From: Pantoea sp. Ep11b
Lineage (GTDB): Bacteria > Pseudomonadota > Gammaproteobacteria > Enterobacterales > Enterobacteriaceae
Reading direction: 5' to 3'
Assembly: GCF_040783975.1 (NCBI RefSeq)
Contig: NZ_CP160631.1
Span: 3,038,001-3,102,000 of the forward strand
Length of the DNA: 64,000 bases
The notes under the pieces were generated by a model, which did not search any database, was not told where the DNA came from, and worked only from the letters and a program-made list of their open reading frames with translations. This document shows, one piece after another, positions 58,305 to 64,000 of the stretch (the first letter of the stretch is position 1; every line of letters starts with the position of its first letter). The translations under genes and the position numbers were made by a program.

Positions 58305-59525
58305 TTACGCCTGATATTTACGCATGGTCAGCGTAGCGTTGGTGCCACCGAAGCCGAAGCTGTTGGACATCACCGTGGTCAGCTCTTTTTCCATCGGCTG
58401 GGTGACGATATTCATGCCTTCCGCCGCCGCATCGAGTGAACTGATGTTGATGCTTGGCGCGATAAAGCCATGTTCCAGCATCAGCAGTGAGTAGATCGCC
58501 TCCTGCACGCCCGCCGCACCCAGTGAGTGACCGGTCATAGCTTTGGTTGCAGAGATGTATGGCGTGTTGTCGCCGAACACTTCACGGATGGCACCCAGCT
58601 CTTTCACGTCACCCACCGGCGTGGAGGTGCCGTGACTGTTCAGATAGTCGATTGGGGTATCCACACCGTTCATCGCCATCTTCATACAGCGCACTGCGCC
58701 TTCGCCTGACGGCGCAACCATGTCTGCACCGTCGGAGGTTGCACCGTAACCGACGATTTCGGCATAGATGTGCGCACCACGGGCCAGCGCATGCTCCAGC
58801 TCTTCAACCACAACCATGCCACCGCCACCGGCGATAACAAAGCCGTCGCGCTCGTTATCATAGGTGCGTGACGCTTTTTCTGGCGTGTCGTTGTAGCGGG
58901 TAGAGAGTGCGCCCATCGCATCGAACTCACAGGCCATTTCCCAGCACAGCTCTTCGCCGCCACCGGCAAAAACGATATCCTGTTTGCCCAGCTGAATCTG
59001 CTCAACCGCGTTACCGATGCAGTGCGCAGAGGTGGCACAGGCGGAGCTGATCGAGTAGTTTACGCCATGAATTTTAAAGGGCGTGGCGAGGCAGGCAGAG
59101 ACACCGGAAGCCATCGCCTTAGTCACGACATAGGGACCCACGGCTTTCAGACCACGCGGGCTGCGCATGGCGTCGGCACCAAAGACCTGAAAACGTGGCG
59201 AACCGCCGCCTGAACCTGCAATCAGACCCACGCGCGGGTTGCTCTGATACATTTCAGCGCTGAGACCGGAATCTTTAATCGCTTCTTCCATGGAGAGATA
59301 AGCATAGATGGACGCATCACTCATAAAACGCACAACTTTGCGATCGATGAGGCCGGTGGTATCTAATTTAACGTTACCCCAGACGTGACTACGCATGCCG
59401 GAATCTTTCATCTCTTCAGAAAAGGTGATGCCAGAGCGTCCTTCACGCAGAGATGACAGCACTTCCTGCTGGTTATTACCAATACTGGAAACGATCCCTA
59501 AGCCAGTAATCACAGCACGTTTCAT
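58305..59525 (-). CDS. fabB: 3-oxoacyl-ACP synthase I
   Basis: KAS I, the condensing enzyme essential for unsaturated fatty acid synthesis. The protein has 406 aa (406 in E. coli). The catalytic triad is present: C163 in [11 protein letters not shown], a His in [11 protein letters not shown] (near 298) and a His in [14 protein letters not shown] (near 333); the C-terminal GFGGTNATL loop is kept. It stands alone, divergent from mnmC. The promoter holds a FabR operator in the -35/-10 spacer and a FadR site overlapping the -35, as known for E. coli. Confidence 0.98.
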   Translation of the reverse strand: MKRAVITGLGIVSSIGNNQQEVLSSLREGRSGITFSEEMKDSGMRSHVWGNVKLDTTGLIDRKVVRFMSDASIYAYLSMEEAIKDSGLSAEMYQSNPRVGLIAGSGGGSPRFQVFGADAMRSPRGLKAVGPYVVTKAMASGVSACLATPFKIHGVNYSISSACATSAHCIGNAVEQIQLGKQDIVFAGGGEELCWEMACEFDAMGALSTRYNDTPEKASRTYDNERDGFVIAGGGGMVVVEELEHALARGAHIYAEIVGYGATSDGADMVAPSGEGAVRCMKMAMNGVDTPIDYLNSHGTSTPVGDVKELGAIREVFGDNTPYISATKAMTGHSLGAAGVQEAIYSLLMLEHGFIAPSINISSLDAAAEGMNIVTQPMEKELTTVMSNSFGFGGTNATLTMRKYQA

Positions 59526-59562
59526 TCAATCTTCCTCATCCACTTCTTCTTAATTGGCATGC

Positions 59563-59603
59563 ACTCTAGCGTACACTTGTACGCCGAACAAGTCCGATCA
59601 GCT
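59563..59603 (-). promoter_or_regulatory. fabB promoter with FabR and FadR operators
   Basis: On the minus strand -35 TTGTTC (59591-59586), a 17-bp spacer and -10 TAGAGT (59568-59563). The spacer is GCGTACA-AG-TGTACGC (59584-59569), a perfect FabR palindrome. Overlapping the -35, 59603-59587 reads AGCTGATCGGACTTGTT, one base from the FadR consensus. FadR activates and FabR represses fabB in E. coli; the layout is the same. Confidence 0.85.
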
Positions 59604-59679
59604 ATTTCCTTTTGTAAATTTGCGTCATGTCACGCGGGTCGTTAGAATCGCGCCACTGCCTGAAAAATGAGCCTTTGCC

Positions 59680-61686
59680 GTGAAATTAACCCCGGTTGAA
59701 CATGCACAGCTAAACTGGAATGAACAGGGTACACCTGTTTCCCGAGCGTTTGATGACGTCTATTTCTCCAATGACAACGGTCTGGAGGAGACGCGCTATG
59801 TCTTCCTCGGCGGGAACGGTTTTCCCCAACGTTTTGCTGCGCATCCACGCGACCTGCTGATCGTGGCGGAAAGCGGATTCGGCACCGGCCTCAATTTTCT
59901 GACACTGTGGCAGGCGTTTGACACCTTCCAGCGTGAACAGCCGGATGCCACCCTCCGACGGCTGCATTTTATCAGCTTTGAAAAATTCCCCCTGACCCGC
60001 GCCGATCTGGCGGCGGCCCATCAGCACTGGCCTGAACTGGCACACTGGGCCGGGGCGCTGCAGGCGCAGTGGCCTGCCGCCCTGCCCGGCTGTCAGCGGC
60101 TGCTGTTTGATGGCGGCCGCGTCACGCTGGATCTCTGGCTGGGGGATATAAACGCGCTGAGGGATCAGCTGGATGAAAGTCTGCATCGCCAGGTGGATGC
60201 CTGGTTCCTGGATGGGTTTGCCCCCTCGAAGAACCCCGATATGTGGACGCCAGAGCTGTTCGGCATGATGGCAAGGCTGACGCGGCCGCAGGCGACCTTT
60301 GCTACCTTCACCGCCGCCGGTTTTGTGCGGCGCGGGCTGCAGCAGGCGGGCTTTGAGGTTATCCGTCGCAAAGGATTTGGCCCCAAGCGGGAGATGCTGT
60401 GCGGCACACTGCAGGATGCGCCTTTACTGCGCTGCCCGCAGCCGTGGTATCACCGTCGCGCCGCTGAACAGCGCGAGGTGGCCCTGATTGGCGGTGGCGT
60501 TGCCAGTGCCACCCTGGCGCTGGCGCTGCTGCGTCGTGGCTGGCGGGTGACGCTCTATTGTGCCGATGAAGCGCCTGCACTGGGTGCCTCCGGCAACCGT
60601 CAGGGGGCGCTCTATCCGCTTCTTAACCAGCACGATCCAGCCCTGGCGACCTTCTTTCCGGCGGCCTTTGGCTTCGCCCGGCGGTGCTATGACCAGCTGA
60701 ACGTCAGCTATGAACACGCCTGGAGCGGCGTGCTACAGCTGGGCTGGGATGAGAAGAGCCGTAAAAAGATCGATCAGATGCTGTCGATGGGGCTGCCTGA
60801 GACGATCGCCCATCGTGTCAATGTCGCTGAGGCAGAAAGGCTGGCGAATGTTAAACATGGTCATGAGGGTATTTTCTATCCGCAGGGCGGCTGGCTCTCA
60901 CCGGCTGAACTGACCACAGCGATGCTGGCCTGGGGCGAAACCCAGGGTCTGCGCATTCACTGGCTGCACCGTGTCGAGGCGCTTTCACGCGAAGATGAAC
61001 AGTGGACGCTGACCTTCCGCGATCGTCCGGCGGTTCGCCACACCAGCGTCGTGCTGACGAACGGTCACACGATTGCTGACTTTATCCAAAGCGCCCCGCT
61101 GCCGACCTATGCGGTGGCCGGTCAGGTCAGCCACGTTCCTTCTACGCCGGGCCTCGATGCGCTGCAGACGGTGCTCTGCTACGACGGCTATCTGACGCCT
61201 GTCAGCCCGCAGTTTGGAACGCACTGCATTGGTGCCAGCTACCGTCGGGGCGAGACGGCCACCGATTATCGCGAAGCGGATCAGCAGGAGAACCGCAGTC
61301 GCCTGGTGCGTTGTCTGCCGGACGGCGAGTGGGCCAGAACCGTCGATGTCAGTGACGGCGAAGCGAGAATGGGCGTGCGCTGCGCATCGCGCGATCACCT
61401 GCCGATGGTGGGCAGCGTACCCGATTATGCGGCGACGCTGGCGCAGTATGCCGACCTGCAGGCTACACTGGCCAGCGGCGGTGAGGTCGCTGAGGCACCC
61501 GATCTGCCGGGCTTGTTTATCGCTGGCGCGCTGGGTTCACGCGGCCTGTGCAGTGCACCGCTGGTGGCCGAAGTGCTGGCAGCCCAGCTGGCGGGCGAAC
61601 CGCAGCCGCTGGATGCTGCGACATTGGCGGCGCTCAATCCGAATCGTTACTGGGTCAGAAAATTACTGAAGGGAAAAGCAGTCTGA
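59680..61686 (+). CDS. mnmC: Bifunctional tRNA 5-methylaminomethyl-2-thiouridine biosynthesis protein MnmC
   Basis: Last two steps of mnm5s2U34 in tRNA wobble position. The protein has 668 aa (668 in E. coli). The C-terminal FAD oxidase domain (MnmC1, about 260-668) has the dinucleotide-binding [21 protein letters not shown], and the N-terminal SAM methyltransferase domain (MnmC2, about 1-245) has [19 protein letters not shown] and [15 protein letters not shown]. The start is GTG at 59680, which reproduces the family N-terminus ([19 protein letters not shown]). Confidence 0.96.
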   Translation: MKLTPVEHAQLNWNEQGTPVSRAFDDVYFSNDNGLEETRYVFLGGNGFPQRFAAHPRDLLIVAESGFGTGLNFLTLWQAFDTFQREQPDATLRRLHFISFEKFPLTRADLAAAHQHWPELAHWAGALQAQWPAALPGCQRLLFDGGRVTLDLWLGDINALRDQLDESLHRQVDAWFLDGFAPSKNPDMWTPELFGMMARLTRPQATFATFTAAGFVRRGLQQAGFEVIRRKGFGPKREMLCGTLQDAPLLRCPQPWYHRRAAEQREVALIGGGVASATLALALLRRGWRVTLYCADEAPALGASGNRQGALYPLLNQHDPALATFFPAAFGFARRCYDQLNVSYEHAWSGVLQLGWDEKSRKKIDQMLSMGLPETIAHRVNVAEAERLANVKHGHEGIFYPQGGWLSPAELTTAMLAWGETQGLRIHWLHRVEALSREDEQWTLTFRDRPAVRHTSVVLTNGHTIADFIQSAPLPTYAVAGQVSHVPSTPGLDALQTVLCYDGYLTPVSPQFGTHCIGASYRRGETATDYREADQQENRSRLVRCLPDGEWARTVDVSDGEARMGVRCASRDHLPMVGSVPDYAATLAQYADLQATLASGGEVAEAPDLPGLFIAGALGSRGLCSAPLVAEVLAAQLAGEPQPLDAATLAALNPNRYWVRKLLKGKAV

Positions 61687-61720
61687 CAGACGCATCGGGC
61701 GGCACGCCGCCCGACACGAT

Positions 61721-62005
61721 TTACGCGGAAATCTGACGAGCCTGAACGAACAGGTTATCCCACATGCCGACGACCAGGGCCTGGTCGCGCGGCGAGAGTT
61801 CACCGGCGGCAATGGCATTTTGCAGGCTGCGTGACACCTGGATCTGCAGCGCCTCCGGGGTGTGTTCATCCAGCTGCTCGACTTCCGCGACCGCCAGAGT
61901 CAGGTGCCCGCGCAGATAACCGCTGGCGAACAGCTCATCGTCGCTGGCATGATCAACCATGTCGTCAATCAGGGCCAGAATACGCGCTTCAAATTCTGCG
62001 ATCAT
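61721..62005 (-). CDS. yfcL: YfcL family protein
   Basis: 94-aa conserved protein of unknown function (92 in E. coli), acidic, helical, no signal or membrane segment. The strongly conserved stretch is [30 protein letters not shown] (about residues 12-41). I start at 62005 ([10 protein letters not shown]), with AGAGGAA upstream. It follows epmC in the yfcA-epmC-yfcL strand and is convergent with mnmC. Confidence 0.92.
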   Translation of the reverse strand: MIAEFEARILALIDDMVDHASDDELFASGYLRGHLTLAVAEVEQLDEHTPEALQIQVSRSLQNAIAAGELSPRDQALVVGMWDNLFVQARQISA

Positions 62006-62037
62006 CTCAATTCCTCTTTTAATCATGCCTTGCTGCA

Positions 62038-62583
62038 TCACAGATCGTCCGGCCAGGGAAACTGTGACGCGGTTAATGGCGGTCTGCCATAAAATTCCGC
62101 CAGGGCGGTAATAAAACGCGCGGGACGAGCGGGAATGCCCGACGCCAGATAACTCATCACCTGAGCATGTACCTTACGCTGAAACGCAATGCGATCCGGC
62201 TCACAATCTCCATCGAGATTGTCACAACTCACGTTGAAGGGAAAGCCTGCCGCGGTACAAAACATCCACTCCAGCGCCTGCGGCTTCACTTCGACCGCTT
62301 CAAACTGGCTCTGCGTCTGTGCATCGCGGCCATCCGGGCAATACCAGTAGCCAAAATCGACCAGCCTGCGACGGGCTTCCCCGGCGATGCACCAGTGAGA
62401 GATTTCATGCAGGGCGCTGGCGTAAAAGCCGTGGGCGAAGACCACCCGGTTCCACGGCGACGTTTCGTCAGCGGGAAGATAGATGGGTTCATCGTCGCCT
62501 TTAATTAGACGGGTCTGAAATTCATCGCTGAAGCAGCGATCGAACAGCGTAATCAGCTGTTCGTAATGATGGGTCGGGTTCAT
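62038..62583 (-). CDS. epmC: Elongation factor P hydroxylase EpmC
   Basis: Hydroxylates the beta-lysyl-lysine of elongation factor P, the last step after EpmB and EpmA. The protein has 181 aa (182 in E. coli). Conserved: the metal-site region [20 protein letters not shown] (about residues 51-70), [19 protein letters not shown] and the [15 protein letters not shown] stretch. I start at 62583 ([10 protein letters not shown]), as in E. coli. It lies 19 nt after the yfcA stop and 32 nt before yfcL, in a likely operon. Confidence 0.94.
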   Translation of the reverse strand: MNPTHHYEQLITLFDRCFSDEFQTRLIKGDDEPIYLPADETSPWNRVVFAHGFYASALHEISHWCIAGEARRRLVDFGYWYCPDGRDAQTQSQFEAVEVKPQALEWMFCTAAGFPFNVSCDNLDGDCEPDRIAFQRKVHAQVMSYLASGIPARPARFITALAEFYGRPPLTASQFPWPDDL

Positions 62584-62602
62584 GACGGTATCACGCGAAA
62601 AG

Positions 62603-63406
62603 TTACGATTGCAGCGTGGCAAGCCAGGCCATAACGGCGCTGCCGTGGCTGTCCCACAATAATTTCATGCTCATGACGGCGGAGACAATCACCACCATCG
62701 GGCGGATCAGTTTCTGTCCGCGGCTCAGCACCAGCCGGGCGCCCATGCGTGCGCCACAGAACGCACCGAGCATCATAATCAGACCGGTTCCCCAGACAAC
62801 TTTGCCGCCAAACATAAAGAACAGCAGGCTGCCCACGTTGGAGGTGAAGTTAAGCACCTTGGCATGGGCAGTCGCTTTGGCGAGGTTGTAGCCGCAGAGC
62901 GTGACAAACGCCAGCGCATAGAAGGAGCCTGCTCCGGGTCCGAAAAATCCGTCGTAAAATCCAATCGCCCCGCCGCCGACCAGCGCATAGGCAAGGCCGT
63001 GCAGGCGGCGCGTCTGATCCACTTCCCCCAGGCGGGGCATCAGCAGGAACCACAGGCCGATAGCGATTAAAAACAGCGGCAGCATCTGGCGCAGGAAATC
63101 AGCCTGCAGGCGCTGGATCAGGATCGCCCCCAGCACCGAGCCCAGCAGCGTCATGGCGATGTTCAGCCACTGCTCATTGAGTTTGACGGCACCGCGCCGG
63201 ACAAAATAGAGGCTGGCGGAGAACGATCCGCCAACCGACTGCAGTTTATTGGTCGCCAGCGCCTGAGCCGGAGAGAGACCCGCAGCCAGCAGCGAAGGCA
63301 CGGTCAGTAACCCGCCGCCACCCGCGATGGAATCGATAAAACCGGCGAGCATAGCGATTAAAAACAGCAGCCCGACCAGCAGCGGGCTGACCACAAACCA
63401 ATCCAT
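62603..63406 (-). CDS. yfcA: TSUP-family transporter YfcA (TauE/SafE)
   Basis: 267-aa inner-membrane protein (269 in E. coli) of the sulfite exporter TauE/SafE family, seven to eight helices in two repeats. Typical motif AGFIDSIAGGGGLLTVPSLLAAG (about residues 21-43) and its second-half counterpart GFYDGFFGPGAGSFYALAFV (about 149-168). The substrate is unproven; family members move sulfur-containing organic anions. It starts 8 bp after mepA and is followed by epmC. Confidence 0.93.
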   Translation of the reverse strand: MDWFVVSPLLVGLLFLIAMLAGFIDSIAGGGGLLTVPSLLAAGLSPAQALATNKLQSVGGSFSASLYFVRRGAVKLNEQWLNIAMTLLGSVLGAILIQRLQADFLRQMLPLFLIAIGLWFLLMPRLGEVDQTRRLHGLAYALVGGGAIGFYDGFFGPGAGSFYALAFVTLCGYNLAKATAHAKVLNFTSNVGSLLFFMFGGKVVWGTGLIMMLGAFCGARMGARLVLSRGQKLIRPMVVIVSAVMSMKLLWDSHGSAVMAWLATLQS

Positions 63407-63414
63407 GGAATCCC

Positions 63415-64000
63415 TTACAGTAGATGTTTATCCAGCAGGGCCTGACAGGCAGGCGGAAGCGGTGGCGGCTCGCGTTTCACGGGCGCACCGGAACCCGGCT
63501 GCTTCGGCAGGAACCAGCTCTGCAACTCGGCACCACAGCCGTCACCCACAGGCGGTTCTGGCTGCTCTTCACAGCCCGGACTGCCCGCCGGGCAGCGCAG
63601 CCGCACATGCATATGGGCGCGATGCGCGAACCACGGACGCACTTTTCGCAGCCATGCCCGGTCGCTTCCGGCATCGGCACACAGCTGCTTTTTGATCGCC
63701 GGATTGACGAAAATGCGTGTGACTTCATCATCTTTCGCAGCCAGTTTGATCAGGCTATCGATTTCCGGCTGCCAGTGGCGGGCAATCACATTGCGATCGC
63801 CCGGCCCCACCAGATCCAGCGGCTGCGGCTTCAGCAGCTGCTGCGCGCTCCAGCGGGTTTTCGGCAGCTGCAGCCAGATATCGACGTCGAGCCCGGTCTG
63901 GTGGCTGGCGTGACCGCTGCTGAAGCGGCCACCTGCTGCCATCCCCATATCGCCGATCAGCACATTGCCCAGCTGCAGGTTGTGCACCTGGTTACTGAGT
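63415..64000 (-). CDS. mepA: Penicillin-insensitive murein DD-endopeptidase MepA (5' partial)
   Basis: Periplasmic zinc metallopeptidase of the LAS family that cuts DD-peptide cross-links. The 3' part of about 195 codons is visible (about 274 in E. coli); the start and signal peptide lie beyond the window edge. Zinc and catalytic residues are seen in [18 protein letters not shown] and [12 protein letters not shown]. The C-terminus contains Cys-rich CPAGSPGC and GDGCGAE segments typical of MepA. The frame runs upstream to at least 63999 without a stop. Confidence 0.95.
   Translation of the reverse strand, partial: LSNQVHNLQLGNVLIGDMGMAAGGRFSSGHASHQTGLDVDIWLQLPKTRWSAQQLLKPQPLDLVGPGDRNVIARHWQPEIDSLIKLAAKDDEVTRIFVNPAIKKQLCADAGSDRAWLRKVRPWFAHRAHMHVRLRCPAGSPGCEEQPEPPVGDGCGAELQSWFLPKQPGSGAPVKREPPPLPPACQALLDKHLL

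Overview
The window is a stretch of enterobacterial core chromosome of fairly high GC. Gene content, gene order and near-identical protein lengths match the Escherichia coli region from nrdA through nuo, ackA-pta, his transport and purF to mepA. The differences point to Erwiniaceae, most likely Pantoea or a close Erwinia: E. coli neighbours such as yfbS, yfcC, yfcE, yfcG, folX and argT are absent, opgD sits next to elaB, and a tctDE-tctCBA cluster sits between pdxB and flk. The genus is an inference from synteny only.

Layout: (1) 1-3357, nrdA (5' truncated by the window), nrdB and the ferredoxin yfaE. (2) 3457-7659, a CinA-like gene, elaB, opgD and elaA. (3) 7788-22945, the complete 13-gene complex I operon nuoABCDEFGHIJKLMN on the minus strand, with hairpins in three intercistronic gaps, followed upstream by the regulator lrhA (hexA). 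(4) 25469-35355, alaA, yfbR, hxpA-yfbU, yfbV, ackA-pta, the Nudix gene yfcD, the GST yfcF and yfcH. (5) 35391-48771, minus-strand blocks hisJQMP, ubiX, cvpA-purF, dedD-folC-accD, dedA-truA-usg-pdxB. (6) 49036-55034, the accessory part: a DMT exporter, the two-component system TctDE and the tripartite tricarboxylate transporter TctCBA. (7) 55146-64000, flk, a rhodanese divergent from a MocR-type regulator, fabB, mnmC, yfcL, epmC, yfcA and the 3' part of mepA.

Most genes serve central metabolism: deoxynucleotide synthesis, NADH oxidation, acetate overflow, purine, folate, fatty acid, PLP and ubiquinone synthesis, and histidine uptake. No CRISPR array, insertion sequence, prophage, tRNA, rRNA or defence locus was seen. 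I did not find a wholly new system.

The most informative non-coding signals are: a sigma-54 promoter plus NtrC-type site ahead of hisJ in a locus that lacks argT; REP-like hairpins between hisJ and hisQ; a 115-bp imperfect palindrome plus a UUCG hairpin between nuoL and nuoM; FabR and FadR operators built into the fabB promoter; a PurR box ahead of cvpA-purF; an 11-bp-period direct repeat between tctD and tctC; a T-N11-A palindrome ahead of lrhA; and dyads in the rhodanese/MocR divergent promoter. All regulatory calls are sequence matches, not measured sites.
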